A stretch of 64,000 nucleotides of DNA from Phocoena phocoena (GCF_963924675.1 NC_089222.1:3726501-3790500), one strand, 5' to 3'; positions 1 through 11,596 are shown, counted from the first letter of the stretch. Notes: generated from the sequence alone by a model not told the origin. Numbers and translations are program-made.

Positions 1-329
1 CAGGTATAAAAAGGAAGGTTTCACAGGAGTTTCAAAAAGAGAAGCGTAATAGAAACTGCCTCAGGCTACACAAGTCAGACCAAACTCACAAGAACCTCAA
101 AAGGAGGCAAACCAATAACAATTCATGTTGCAAAAGACAATTTAATACTCAGTATAATCATGTGTCATACCAATTTTATGTGAACTTAGATCTTTGTATT
201 CACTCTGGTTTGGTTTTATAGTTGCACAGGAGAATACATCTAGGTTTACAATTGTATGTATTAACCTAATATATGATAAAAATAAAATCAGCCAGGGAGG
301 GGGTGGTGGAGAGAGTACGGCTATGAGAG
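1..329. other. No recognised feature
   Basis: Non-coding DNA of mixed composition. I see no repeat I can name, no convincing ORF and no splice-site pattern. Confidence 0.5.
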
Positions 330-545
330 CCTCAGTGTAGCATGGGCTCTGCAGACAGACCACTTGGGTTCAAATTCTCATTCTACCACCTTCCTGCTGT
401 ATGACATTGTCATCGAACCTCAGTTTGCTCATCTGGAAAATGGGGACCATCAAAGTTCCTACCACACTGGGTCATTGTGAGAATTCAGTGAGTTCATGCT
501 GAAGTGCTTGGCACAAAATAGAAATAGCTCATACTGATGTTATGT
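330..545 (+). mobile_element. MIR SINE
   Basis: Old mammalian tRNA-derived SINE. The order of blocks fits MIR in sense: a GGGTTCAAATTC box (B-box-like), the core with a 'cctcagtttgctcatctggaaaatggg'-type stretch, then a tail with 'cttggcacaaaat'. It is strongly diverged and has no target-site duplication (TSD) that I can see. Inert relic, possibly part of conserved non-coding DNA. Confidence 0.75.
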
Positions 546-769
546 GGTCGTCATCGCTGTCATTTTCTTGGGACCCATAACTTACTCAAGTTGATGAAAC
601 ATATCTGTAGGTAGGCAGACGGCTCTAAGAACTTGTCATGTTACAGATAGATGTGTATTTCTGAAAAATCTTTTCATCAAATAGACGTGATGGAGAGGAA
701 AGGAGAGATTTAATACCTATTTAGGAGATAGAAGTGAATGACAGTGATTGAGAACACTGTTCTATGAGT
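546..769. other. No recognised feature
   Basis: Short unique stretch between two repeats; nothing recognised. Confidence 0.4.
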
Positions 770-905
770 CTCTTCAAAGCGTGGTTCATGGACCAGCATT
801 CCTTGGGAACTTGTTAGAAATGCAAATTCTCAGGTCCCTGAATCAAAAACTCTGGAGGTAGAACCCAGCAACCCGCTTTCACAAGCCCTTCAAATGATGT
901 TGCGG
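770..905 (+). mobile_element. MER5A-like hAT DNA transposon
   Basis: Non-autonomous hAT-Charlie relic. It has the typical 'ggaacttgttagaaatgcaaattct' block followed by 'aacccgctttcacaagcccttcaaatgatg'. It encodes nothing. Confidence 0.8.
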
Positions 906-909
906 CTCT

Positions 910-1076
910 GGCACAGGAGTTGATAAACTCCTGTAAAGGGTCAGATAGTAAATATTTTAGGTTTTGCAGGCCACAGGGCCCCTTTCAAAACACAACTCGA
1001 AATGTGTCATCATTTACAAAACCACATGCAGGCTGGATTCGGCCAACTGGCCATAGTTTGTGGACCCTTGCTCAGG
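910..1076 (+). mobile_element. Old hAT-type non-autonomous element
   Basis: The blocks 'gtaaagggtcagatagtaaatattttaggttttgcaggcca' and, at the end, 'ggattcggcc...ggccatagtttgtggaccc' belong to a very common mammalian DNA transposon relic whose exact family name I am not sure of. A second copy lies at 16928-17107 and shares the 'agatagtaaa...attttgggctttgtaggcca' block. Confidence 0.65.
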
Positions 1077-1216
1077 GATACTGATGCCAGTGGCTGAGGC
1101 ACTCAATAAGAAGGAACAAGGCTGAAGGGTAAACTGAGTCTGGGTTTGAGATGGTGAGCTTGGGGCAGTAATGAGCAATTTGCAAACTGGTTCTGGAGCT
1201 TGAAGGAAACAGCTTT

Positions 1217-1454
1217 AAGATACAGATTTAAGGGCTTCCCTGGTGGTGCAGTGGTTGGGAGTCCGCCTGCCGATGCAGGGGACACGGGTTCGTGCCCCGG
1301 TCCGGGAAGATCCCACATGCCGCGGAGCGGCTGGGCCCGTGAGCCATGGCCGCTGAGCCTGCGCGTCTGGAGCCTGTGCTCTGCAGCGGGAGAGGCCGCA
1401 ACAGTGAGAGGCCCGCGTACAGCAAAAAAAAAAAAAAAAAAGATACAGATTTAA
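1217..1454 (+). mobile_element. CHR-type SINE, ~200 bp subtype, with TSD
   Basis: Cetacean tRNA-derived SINE. The head is GGGCTTCCCTGGTGGTGCAG, an internal B-box-like GGTTCGTGCCC follows, and the tail is a run of 17 A. A 15 bp exact TSD (AAGATACAGATTTAA) lies at 1217-1231 and 1440-1454, so this is an intact L1-mobilised insertion. Reading frames across it on both strands are SINE shadows. Confidence 0.95.
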
Positions 1455-2139
1455 AAGTCAGGGTAGGAGGCTTATTTCAAAGGTGGGTGCAAACGACACT
1501 GCCCACGAAGCACGTGAGGCAAGAGCAGGGAAGATGCCAGGACGGCATCCAGAGGACCTCCGTCACCGGACAGCATAGGAAGAGAAAACACCAGGAAGGA
1601 TAGGGGCCTGACGTCATAGGAGGAGAGAAGGTGGCGATGATGGGTCCCAGCCCTTGCAGCGGTGTAAGCATTGCGGAGATGCCATCATGCCTGTGGGTAT
1701 CACGTGCGCAACTCACAGGTAAGCACCGGGGCATGGGGGGAGGGGGGAGGGCAGGGGGCAGTGAATACCTTCAAAGTGGCAGCACTAAAGGAGGAGAGGG
1801 GAGCAAAAACTGATGAAACCGTTCTCCCTTTCTAAGAGAAGACAAAAAATCCCGAGCCGAGACAGAGGGAAGAGAATAGGCGAGAGGGGAGCATTGGAAG
1901 GATTGAGGTCCTTGAGGAATGGGAAAGGGTGGCACCAAGAGCCTAGGCAGAGGGACTGCCCAAAACAGGAAGAAGCGCACCCCTTCCCCACGCACCTGCA
2001 GGAAGAACGGAGACAGAGGTCTCAGGATGGGCAAGAAGTTCAGCTGTTTTATTTTTGATAATTTCAATTTTATCAACAAAGTAGGAAGTAAAGCTATCAA
2101 GTAAGATTAGAAAGGTATTCTATGTCTGTGGGTCTATCT
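1455..2139. other. Unique stretch with purine-rich segments and one CRE octamer
   Basis: No gene or named repeat seen. It is G/A rich between about 1735 and 1930. A palindromic TGACGTCA (CREB/ATF-type site) lies at 1609-1616. Nothing around it looks like a promoter, so its role is open. Confidence 0.4.
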
Positions 2140-2405
2140 CTGCTACCAAAGGGGAAAGGGGAGGGGGGGATAAAATGGAAATTTGGGATTAACAGATATA
2201 CACTACTATATATCAAGTAGATAAACAACAAGGACCTGCCATATAGCACAGGGAACTATATTCAATAGTTCGTAATAACCTGTAAGGAAAAAGATTACGA
2301 AAAAGGATATATATATATATATATATATATTCAGCAAACGGAATCACTTTGCTGTACACCTGAAACGAACACAACATTGTAAATCCACTATACTTCAATT
2401 TAAAA
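2140..2405 (+). mobile_element. L1 3' end fragment
   Basis: 3' UTR of a cetartiodactyl L1 in sense. Diagnostic blocks are 'gccatatagcacagggaact', 'cactttgctgtacacctgaa' and the terminal 'aaatccactatacttcaatt' followed by an A-rich tail. It is truncated to the last ~260 bp. An internal (TA)n run lies at about 2308-2330. Related tails lie at 18207, 30961 and 62135. Confidence 0.85.
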
Positions 2406-3420
2406 AAAGAAAACAGAAAAAAAAGAAAGATATTATGAGGAAAGTGGGGAAGATAACAAAGCCGCAGTTCTTTAAAAATGAATCAAACTTTTCACCAATT
2501 CAGAGTGTATTTCCCCTGATTAGTCAGAATTAGTGGTGTTCTCTAAGGACACTGTATTTATGAACAGATGAAGTGCACAGGAGATTCCATTCCCCAACCT
2601 CTATTCCGGCTTTCACTTCTTGATGCTTTCTTTCACCTAACCCAAGTTAAGCTGACATGGTCTTTGACTTCCCACCGAGAAGTGTACATTTTAACTGGCA
2701 GGCAAATGATATTACACTCTGAAGGCCTATCGTGCTAAATGACCATTAAACCGTTCCACTTAAGAACTGCCTCTCCAGATAAAGACTCCACGTGTTTCAC
2801 ACAGTATCGCTGTTTAACTCTCAGCATTTTATGGACAAGGAAATGTCATCACCGAGCTCACGTGAATTCCTCCGGTTATAAACAAAACATCAGTGGCTGG
2901 TTAGCTGGGTTGGTTCATCCATGAAGGGAAATGACCAGAGTCTTAGGTGGAAGCCTTGTAAAGCTCTGTTAGTGTGGCTCTGTTGATAAGCCATTTATCT
3001 GAAGCTCCCGTGAGATGAGACGTCCCACAAAGGAGTCTCGGATTCGGAGAGGGTGTGGCGGCCACCACCCCATCCAGCAGCCTCCTCTCTCCTTTTTCAG
3101 AGAGATCCCTTCCTATTCACGAGGCTCTTCTCCTTCCCGGCCTCTGTTCCTTTTCCCAAGTTCATCCTCCCACTGAGATTATCCTGCTCCGGTCCAATCC
3201 TTCTCTGCTTTTCAAAGGGTGCCTCAATTTTACTCCAGTCCCACCCAGTATTTTTCTCAGCTGATTCCAGTCTTCATGAGTCTCCCTGGAGATGAAAGAA
3301 CACCTTTGGAATCTCTATTCCACGGTTTAGTTCACAATTATATTCGGTTTGAGACTCTAAGCTGACCAAGGGCAGGTAACACAGGTAAAACACAATATCA
3401 TATTAAAAGGAGATCTTTTT
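2406..3420. other. No recognised feature
   Basis: About 1 kb of unique sequence. The short open frames at 2739-2924 and 3053-3295 have no recognisable protein similarity and look like chance. Confidence 0.45.
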
Positions 3421-3421
3421 T

Positions 3422-3590
3422 CTATTTCAAGGGCAGTTACTCCTTGCTAGGTAAACTTGGGTAACCTCTAACCTTTCTGCACCTTCATTTTCTCCTTTGA
3501 AAGATGAAAAGCCACAAGACTGTAATTTTCTGCCTTAGATTGTTCAATCACTTCGGGCTTTAGTAGCACTCAAGAAACACTTGATGACTG
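3422..3590 (+). mobile_element. Possible MIR fragment
   Basis: 'aacttgggtaacctctaacctttctgcaccttcattttctcctttgaaagatg' follows the MIR core order (…taacctctctgtgcctcagtttcctcatctg…), with much divergence. Tentative. Confidence 0.5.
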
Positions 3591-3939
3591 AATAAGGACA
3601 AATCTATAACCAGAGTGCAAAAACAAAACCCAAAACACACAAACCCCAAACCTAACGGGCAATGTGGGTCACCAGCAACAATTCTTCTTCTCCTTTATTT
3701 CTCTTAATTTCAGCCAACCCTTTTTAAGTTATGAAGAGCGATGTAGGTCATACATAGGTAGTGGTGCTAATTTTGACACGTTCACTTACATTTTTAAAAG
3801 TGTTCAGGTGACAACCATCTTTAGGCCACAACTTCAAAAACACAATCACAATGAGAAGTTTATGCCTGGTCAACAGGACAGTGATTAAGTTTTACTGAAG
3901 GAATGATAAAGACTTTTTTGGGGGGTGTCCTGCTGTATC
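3591..3939. other. No recognised feature
   Basis: Unique, A/T rich. The frame at 3664-3888 has no recognisable product. Confidence 0.4.
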
Positions 3940-4440
3940 AGAAGTTCTCAAACTGTAATCTAGCAAGTCCTGGTGGGGACCCCTGCAGGACATCTATGAA
4001 GTCAAGACTAATCTCGTAGTAATAATATTAAGACCCCAGTGGCCTTCTCACTCTTGTGCTCACATATGTGTACACTGCAGTTTCCAGAGCCTGTCATGAC
4101 ACGTGATATCACAACAGCGTGAATGCATAAGTAGACGTGCAAATCTAGCTATCTTCTATTAAGCCAGACATTAAAGAGACTTGCAAAAACGTAGGAAAAT
4201 GCTATACTTCTACTAGTCTTTTTGCCTATCATTTTTCATAAAAAAAGTGTTATTTGCGTTACCACATAATAGGCTTATATTTTAAATAAAGCAAGCAGCA
4301 CATATCTCTAATATGTACTTTTTTGTTTCTAATAACGTAAATATCAATAGCTATAACCCTCATCCAAAAGAACTTTGAGATCCTCAATGACTTTTAAGAG
4401 CATAGAAGAATAAAACATTTGGGAAGTACCTCTCTGTATC
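3940..4440 (+). mobile_element. hAT-Charlie-type DNA transposon relic
   Basis: It starts at 'agaagttctcaaactgta' and contains blocks typical of one old hAT-Charlie family ('tatgaagtcaagacta', 'gtcatgacacgtgatatcacaacagc', 'tcttctattaagccagacattaaagagacttgcaaaaa'). It ends near 'gatcctcaatgacttttaagagcatagaag'. No transposase frame remains. The exact family is not certain. Confidence 0.7.
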
Positions 4441-4861
4441 AATAAGGGTATGAGATAAATATCTGTCAAATGTAAAATAAATTTGACTATGAATTCTGGA
4501 CAAGACATGAAAAATATACCCACAACAGAAGATGACTCTGTCTTTTATTAAGGCCTGGCACACTGAGCATTTTCCAAAGGATGGCAGTAAGCGTCCAGAC
4601 AACCCAAGCCCTGCTCTCAGATCCACTCCCACCAAATGCTCCTGACCCTGAGTTAGGGGTAGCAAGGAGAAAGGAGGGGACCATGCTCACACTGTGCCCT
4701 CTGCTTCAGGAAGTCAGTTCAGGGATGGAGTCCCCTACACACGTCCCTTATAATCCCATGCATATGAGTTTCAAAGGCTGTCATAACAAAATAATAGAGA
4801 AAGCTTGGAACAATTTTAAGAAAACATTATCTAAGGGATCACTTGCAATTATCTCTTTTGT
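4441..4861. other. No recognised feature
   Basis: Unique sequence. The 140-residue frame starting at 4581 runs into the SINE that follows and is not gene-like. Confidence 0.4.
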
Positions 4862-5227
4862 AAAGAATTATTTTTTCGGGACTTCCCTGGTGGTGCAGTG
4901 GTTAAGAATCTGCCTGCCAATGCAGGGGACACGGGATCGAGCCCTGGTCTGGGAGGATCCCACATGCCGTGGAGCAACTAAGCCCATGCACCACAACTAC
5001 TGAGCCTGCACTCCAGAGCCCACGAGCCACAACCACTGAGCCCATGAGCCTAGAGCCCATGCTTCGCAACAAGAGAAGCCACCGCAATGAGAAAGAAGCC
5101 CACGGACCGCAGTGAAGAGTAGCCCCTGCTCACCGCAACTAGAGAAAGCCCACACACAGCAACGAAGACCCACCACAGCCAGACAAAATAAATTTTAAAA
5201 ATTTAAAAAAAAAAGAATTATTTTTTC
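4862..5227 (+). mobile_element. CHR-type SINE, long subtype, with TSD
   Basis: The tRNA-related head (ACTTCCCTGGTGGTGCAGTG) is followed by the longer body with repeated 'cacaactactgagcc' units and the 'gcaacgaagaccca' end, then an A-rich tail. A 16 bp exact TSD (AAAGAATTATTTTTTC) lies at 4862-4877 and 5212-5227. Confidence 0.95.
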
Positions 5228-5828
5228 AATGATCATGCCCCAACTTACTTGTGTATTTATGTAGGCATGTGTAGAGAATCAAGGGACGGGGACGCATGGG
5301 TTTGTTAGTTTCTTACACTTGGGTTTGCCTACACTGGGGCACATCCATGTTCAAACACTCCTTGCCAAGTGTTTGAAATGAAATGCTTTAATCACAGAAA
5401 AGCAGTAGACACAGAATATAAAGAACCCTCTGCCACATGACCTGCTGAAGAGCAGCCACAAGTCTTAAAACTCCCTCAAGTCCTGCTAACTAGTTAACGA
5501 GCTCAAAAAAGGCTGCAAGAGCGGGGAAGCGGGTGAAAGGCCACTGGCTGGGAAGGAGATGGCTCAGGTGCTCGACGTTTGTCCTGGATCACACAGAACC
5601 AGCATCCAGGATGCACGCACTGGGTGTCTGCCATATCTGACACCCCTTCCTTCTCCCGCAGGCAGGGTGAGGATGTGTTGTCTGACCCTCTGAGGCCCTC
5701 ACTCCCCTGATGTGAGCCCAGTTCTCTTTGGGAAAGCATTACTATGACAGGAGCAGATTATAAGGTCTCTGCAGTGTTAATGAGTACAAACTCAGTAGAG
5801 ATTTGCAGGAGAACTTGCCTTGCTTTCT
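5228..5828. other. No recognised feature
   Basis: Unique stretch. The antisense frame at 5503-5739 has no recognisable similarity. Confidence 0.4.
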
Positions 5829-6515
5829 TTTTTTTTTAACATCTTTATTGGAGTATAATTGCTTTACAATGGTGTGTTAGTTTCTGCTGTATAACAAAGT
5901 GAATCAGCTATACATATACATAGATCCCCATATCTCCTCCCTCTTGCGTCCCCCTTCCACCCTCCCTATCCCACCCCTCTAGGTGGTCACAAAGCACCGA
6001 GCTGATCTCCCTGTGCTATGCGGCTGCTTCCCACTAGCTATCTGTTTTACATTTGGTAGTGTGTAAATGTCCATGCCACTCTCTCACTTTGTCCCAGCTT
6101 ACCCTTCCCCCTCTCCGTGTCCTCAAGTCCATTCTCTACATCTGTGTCTATATTCCCGCCTTACCCCTAGGTTCTTCATGACATTTTTTTTTTTTCTTCT
6201 TAGATGCCATATATATGTGTTAGCATTCGGTATTTGTTTTTCTCTTTCTGATTTACTTCACTCTGTATGACAGACTCTAGGTCCATCCTTTCAGTACAGA
6301 TAACTCAATTTCATTTCTTTTTATGGCTGAGTAATATTCCATTGTATATATGTGCCACATCTTCTCTATCCATTCATCCAATGATGGACACTTAGGTTGT
6401 TTCCATCTCCGGGCTATTGTAAATAGAGCTGCAATGAACATTTTGGTACATGACTCTTTTTGAATTATGGTTTGCTCAGGGTATATGCCCAGTAGTGGGA
6501 TTGCTGGGTCGCAAA
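5829..6515 (-). mobile_element. L1 3' end, antisense, ~0.7 kb
   Basis: It begins with poly(T), then 'aacatctttattggagtataattgc' (antisense of the L1 3' terminus). It runs through the 3' UTR into the ORF2 end; the antisense of the [12 protein letters not shown] stretch lies around 6330-6345. Similarity stops near 'attgctgggtcg' (~6513), so the copy is 5'-truncated. No clear TSD was found by eye. Confidence 0.9.
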
Positions 6516-6561
6516 TTCAGAGCTCTACCTGTTTGTTTTTGTTTGTATTCCCAGGCTTTGA

Positions 6562-6622
6562 GCTGGGAAAAGAAAGAGAGAGAGAGAGAGAGAGAGAAGG
6601 GAGGGAGGGAGGGAGGGAGGAA
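6562..6622. repeat. (GA)n / (GGGA)n microsatellite
   Basis: A pure purine run: (AG)n to about 6598, then GGGA units to about 6622. It lies at the truncated end of the antisense L1. Confidence 0.95.
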
Positions 6623-7924
6623 ATATTTCATGACACCTGAAAATATAGACTTCGGATTTCAATATGTCTATAAATAGTGTTATTGGAACATGACACACTC
6701 ATTCATTCACATATTGTCTTGGGCTGATTTGCTTCTACTGTGGTAGAGCTTAGTATGACAGGGACCATATGACCCTCAAAACCTAAAAGATTTACTATCT
6801 AGTCCCTTACAGAAAAAATTTACAAACATCTGATCTGTACTTCTGAGTCCCCTATCCCCAGCACAAAGTATATAAAGTTCATGCTTATAATTCTAACATC
6901 TGTGCCTATTTCACCCTGGGAAAGTTTAATGATATAGCAAAGCATACAGATATTAGTTGAATTTAGGATTTTGTAATCCAGAAAGATTTAGAATTCTAAA
7001 TCCCACTTAGAATGGCCAGAATACAGTGGTTGGAGACCAGAATGCTCTAATGTGAGAGACCTGCTCTAGGACGTTCCGTTTACCTCCCAGGTGAGGACGG
7101 TAAGAGGACGCCTGAAGCCATTCCAACGTGTAACTGTTTATTCTGACTGCGTGGCAGTTGTAAGAGAAATTCAGTTCATAGTTATGATGCTGTTCTGGAT
7201 CCTGCAACAGCAAACAGCTTCATCTAGCAGTCTTAAGCAGCACGGTGCAGAAAAAGAAATTAAATTTGATGATTCAGAGTTTTTGCCTGCTTCTTCCCAA
7301 TACCTCCTCTTTCCATGATGCCGGTGCTTATCCTTCTCACAATGAAGAGGAACAAACGAGCACCTTGGCTAAATCTTAAGCAAACCTGAAACACCTCCAC
7401 TGAAGGTGTGACCATCAAGAGGGAGGAAACGGAGTGATGGGGTGCAGGCCTCTTGAACTGAGCTTGCTATGAACTGGTGTGAGCTAAGGTTCTGAGGCAG
7501 GCAAAAGGTTCATCACCGGGAGGGACCTCTGACCCAAGAGCAAAGTGAAAGGCGACCAGATAGACGTTCTGCTATAATTCAGACCCATGAGGATTTAAAG
7601 AAGGAAAGGAGACATGTGGTGACCTTTGGGTTTCTTCATTTTTTACACAATAGAAAAGCCCTAGGTCTACTGAGAAATACCCGTAATTACTGCCTCGTCA
7701 TCTTAGGAAAACATGACAGTGGCTTCCAATCATAGCTTTTCCAAAAAAAAAAAAAGTCTTGGCTTCCATATTATCTTTCATTTAAAGAATATAATTCAGT
7801 TTTCTTAATGCTCTTCTGGTAGAAAAGCCAAACAACTTCCTCTGAGATACTCTTGGTTTGAGGTTTAATGATCACAACTGGACATTCCTAAAATCCAATG
7901 GCATTAGTCCAGACAGAAGCAACT
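6623..7924. other. No recognised feature
   Basis: About 1.3 kb of unique sequence with only small chance frames (for example 7007-7213 antisense and 7091-7318). Confidence 0.45.
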
Positions 7925-8136
7925 AGGGCTGTCAGATTTAACAAATAAACACAGGACGCCTGGTTAAATTTGAATTTCTGATAAGCAACAAATATATTTT
8001 TAGCATAAATATGTCCCCAAACATAAGTATATCCCAAACGGTGCATGGAATATATGTACACTAAATATGTATTTGTTGAGTATCTGAAATTCAAATTTAA
8101 CTGGGCCTTCTGTAATTTTCCTGACAATCCTAGGAC
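7925..8136. mobile_element. Palindromic MITE-like DNA transposon
   Basis: A long imperfect inverted repeat. The left arm 'ggttaaatttgaatttctgataagcaacaaatat' at ~7962-7995 pairs with the right arm 'atttgttgagtatctgaaattcaaatttaact' at ~8070-8102. Both arms extend outward to 'gctgtcagatttaa' and 'gacaatcctag'. I recognise the 'gttaaatttgaatttcagata' palindrome as an old mammalian non-autonomous element but cannot name the family. Confidence 0.65.
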
Positions 8137-9572
8137 AACTTTAATTCAAGATGCTTCTTGGTGGACAAGCAGTGGGGAAAATGTGGCGCCTATGTTGGGC
8201 CTGCTCCTGGATGGTGACCAGGTTTGGCTCGAACCAGACCCAAATACCTTTAATCCTCATTCCTCTGACCTGTGAAATGTGGGGAGGGGTATGTAAATGT
8301 TTCATGGGTCTGCTCTGAGAAGTAATTAAAAGTAATGACAACCCCGTTATAAGATAAACACCCTTGATTTTTTGACTTCCTTAAATTCCTTGTGTGATAT
8401 CTTACTGATTAGTGTAATTAATTTATAATACTTATAATATAGAAGTGAACTGAGTGGACAAAACTGTTTGGGTGCTTTCATTTCCACTCTTGGCCATCAT
8501 CATGAACTATTCGGTCTAGCTCAGCAACTAAATAATGAGAAGGCATTTTCTAAATCTTCAGCCTTGGTGCGTTTTTCTCAACCAAATAAATCAATTTAAA
8601 ACTCATCTTGACACTCGCCCGCCACATCACTTCAATGTAGGAAAAAAAAAGAAGGGATTCAAACCAACTAATCCTATTGCTTTCTCAAGATACAGACTCC
8701 TTAAGTGTTGCCGCAGACCATGTCTGATCTCTTGAACTCACAGAGGGGAAATTAAGGCAGAAAAACCTAGCCGCTTAAAACACTGCCCTGTCAAGACTTG
8801 GTAAGATTTAATCTCTGAGGTTCCCTAAGGCAAATAAGGCTGAGCAAAATAACCAGATGTTATTATAAATAACCAAATAACCAACATGTTAACCAAATAA
8901 CATGTTGAAGAATGATCTATTTTTAAGGACTGAAAATGGCCCTAAACACTGGGCATTTAGGAGGGAAGAAGCTACAGAAGTTCAAGGTTCTCATATTAAG
9001 TTACCAAAGCACAATGACATAGGTCATCTTCAGAGAGAGGTGAGTTCAGTGCAAAAACAAACAAACAAACAAAAAAATGCTTAGACAACTGGGTACAAGG
9101 AATATTTTGCCTTGGATGACTTAAACCAACTTCAAGGACACCACGGGGGACATAAGACCTTACTTACCTCAGAGTTACTTTTATCACAGAATGGAGCAAA
9201 AAGTGTTTCTATGCCTTAACATTACTGATTGGCTTGAGCAAACCAAAAAGGAAAAGGAATTAGTTCCCTCTGAGTAGTCTCCTGAATGTTCAAACCAAGA
9301 AGCCCCACCATGAAGTTAAAAGCCCCTCAGTATAATTCCCTGAGCATCCCATAGTAGGTCTACTACCTAGCCTCCCCCTTGGGAAGGCCTTTGGAACCTC
9401 ATGTGTTCATTTTCACACCTGGAAAATTCTGCTGGTAGGGCATTTCAAGTAATTAAGTGGGGACCGGGATACAAATAAATATATAAGAATGAAGATTCTC
9501 AATACATTGTACATATTCAAGAATTATTTGATGGGCAGAAGATCTAAAGACACATTTCTCCAAAGACATACA
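8137..9572. other. No recognised feature
   Basis: About 1.4 kb of unique A/T-rich sequence. It has tandem 'aaccaaataac' units near 8850-8905 and an (AAAC)n run at 9055-9075. No gene-like frame. Confidence 0.45.
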
Positions 9573-9873
9573 GGGGACTTCCCTGGTGGCGCAGTGGTTA
9601 AGAATCCGCCTGCCAATGCAGGGGACATGGGTTCGAGCCCTGGTCAGGGAAGATCCCACATGCTGTGGAACAACTAAGCCCGTGCGCCACAACTACTGAG
9701 CCTGCGCTCTAGAGTCCATGAGCCACAACTACTAAGCTCACATGCCACAGTTACTGAAGCCCACGCACCTAGAGCTGGTGCTCTGCAACAAGAGAAGACA
9801 CCGCAATGAGAAGCCCACGCACTGCAACAAAGACCCAATGCCGCTAAATAAATAAATTTATTTTTTTAAAAAA
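9573..9873 (+). mobile_element. CHR-type SINE, long subtype
   Basis: Head GGGGACTTCCCTGGTGGCGC, B-box-like GGTTCGAGCCC, repeated 'cacaactac' units, and a tail of (AAAT)n then T and A runs. No convincing TSD seen. Confidence 0.92.
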
Positions 9874-10161
9874 CCCGCAGAATATACTCAAAAACACTCG
9901 CTAGTATGTGCAGAAGTCCAGTCCAGAAACAGGAAAGTTCATCATTCACTCATTCATCATTACTTTCACCTTCTTTCTAACTGCTTTAGTCCTAGTCCCA
10001 TCTACCGTCACTCCAGGCTACTTACTGTCCTGCGAACCTACTGGACATATACCAACTGCCCCAGGACCTTTGCTGTTTCTCTTCTCTATGCCTGAAGGGT
10101 TCTTCCCCATCATCGCTGGATGTACTCCTTCACTTCCTTCAGCCTTCTCAGTGAGACCTTT
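9874..10161. other. No recognised feature
   Basis: Unique short stretch. The frame starting at 9908 continues into the SINE and is not a gene. Confidence 0.35.
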
Positions 10162-10415
10162 CACAACCATATTTTTTATTTTTTTATTTATTTTTATCAT
10201 TATTATTTTTGTGGTACGCGGGCCTCTCACTGTTGTGGCCTCTCCCGTTGCGGAGCACAGGCTCCGGATGCGCAGGCTCAGCGGCCATGGTTCACGGGCC
10301 CAGCCGCTCCGAGCATGTGGGATCTTCCCAGACCAGGGCATGAACCCACGTCCCCTGCATCGGCAGGCAGACTCTCAACCACTGTGCCACCAGGGAAGCC
10401 CACAACCATATTTTT
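10162..10415 (-). mobile_element. CHR-type SINE, ~200 bp subtype, antisense, with TSD
   Basis: A T-rich tail on the left, then the antisense body ending in CACCAGGGAAGCCC. A 15 bp exact TSD (CACAACCATATTTTT) lies at 10162-10176 and 10401-10415. Confidence 0.95.
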
Positions 10416-10604
10416 AAAAATGATACCCTTCCCCTCCCCCAGAACACCCTGGCCTCCTTCCTTGTCTTTCCTGTCCTTCCAAAGCACGGCATGGAATGGA
10501 AAAAGTGAAGACACTCCATCTTACAAATGCTAGGAGCAGGACAGCAAGCGCTCTGAGGGATTTACATGTGTGTATACACGTAATTGGTTATGGCCTATGT
10601 CTCC
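10416..10604. other. No recognised feature
   Basis: Unique short stretch. Confidence 0.3.
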
Positions 10605-10731
10605 AGGTGGTTCTCAAAACTTAGCAGCATCAGAATCACCAGAAGGACTTTTGAGAACACAGATCCCTCATTCCTGCCCCAGAGATTTGATGGAAGGGAT
10701 GCTCAGCCCGCCATGTGAACAGCCTTGCCCT
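10605..10731 (+). mobile_element. MER5-like hAT relic (diverged)
   Basis: 'ggttctcaaaacttagcagcatcagaatcacc' is the typical start of MER5/Charlie-type elements. The rest is diverged. Confidence 0.6.
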
Positions 10732-10943
10732 AAGGCACTGCTTCTCATCCGGGATTCTCCTGCCCTCCAGGGAACTGTACCCACTATCTGAAGACATTTT
10801 TTTTTTTTTTTGTCAGAACTGGGGTAAGGGAGCTACTTGGCATCCTGTGTGCTAAAGAGCCTACCGTGCACAGGACAGCCTCCAAATGTCAAAGAATTAT
10901 CCAGCCCCAAATGTCAGTAGTGCCAAGGCTAAGAAACCCTGCT
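10732..10943 (+). mobile_element. MER20 DNA transposon
   Basis: It has the MER20 order: 'actgcttctcatccgggattctcctgccc', then 'gtgcacaggacagcctccaaatgtcaaagaattatccagccccaaatgtcagtagtgccaaggctaagaaaccctg'. An A/T-run expansion (15 T) lies near 10797-10812. MER20 copies are known regulatory elements in placental mammals; nothing here shows that this one is active. Confidence 0.8.
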
Positions 10944-10944
10944 G

Positions 10945-11130
10945 GTGAAGAGTGCTTCTCAAACACTATCAATGCATCAACACCTAGAAGGATTGTTACA
11001 ATTTGTATTGTCAGACGGCATCCCCAAAGTTTCTGATTTTTAAGTTGGTCCACTGTGGAGGTCTAAAAATGTACATTTCTGCTAACTACTCAAGTAACGG
11101 AGATGCTATTGGTCCAGGGCCCGCTCTTGG
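10945..11130 (+). mobile_element. MER5/MER58-type hAT relic
   Basis: 'gtgcttctcaaacactatcaatgcatcaacacctagaaggattgttaca' and the closing 'ttggagaagagtta' follow the pattern of a second hAT relic placed directly after MER20. Confidence 0.5.
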
Positions 11131-11596
11131 AGAAGAGTTAAGTAGCAGGAAAACTCCATGAAGCAGGGATCTTGGTTTCTTTTACTCACCGTTGCTTCCC
11201 CAGCAACAGAGTGTGACAGAGTCACTCAAGTTTCTAATTTTTTAGTAAAAGACCCCTATCCTAGGCCCCCCCTCCGACCATACACTGATTTTTATACCAA
11301 TGATCCTTGTCATAGACACTGAGAAACAAGAGTTCTTTTTGACTGTTGTTGTTTTGGAAGCAACTTTGAGACCCCTTCTCTTCCCATTGACTCCTCAGGT
11401 CTTCAGAGAAGTCTGAGGGGAGTGCACATGTGAGCCCAGCCACCCCTAACTGTCTGCCCAGAGGGTGTGCAGGGTACATCTCCACAGCGAGAGCTTCCAA
11501 AAAATCAGCCAAATGCAAGTCCCTGCATTTGCTATTTATTTCTTTATGATGGTACGACATGGTCCTATAACCACTTGTCAAGCAATTCCTATTTTC
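11131..11596. other. No recognised feature
   Basis: Unique sequence. The antisense 138-residue frame (11261-11677) overlaps the next SINE and has no recognisable similarity. Confidence 0.4.

Noticed and set aside
4880..5210. CRISPR-like array from the repeated 'cacaactactgagcc' units
   Set aside because: These units are part of the long CHR SINE body, vary in spacing and length, and the genome is a mammal's.
9573..9700. tRNA gene from the A/B-box-like motifs in the SINE heads
   Set aside because: The motifs are those of tRNA-derived SINEs; no cloverleaf with a proper acceptor stem or 3' end is present.
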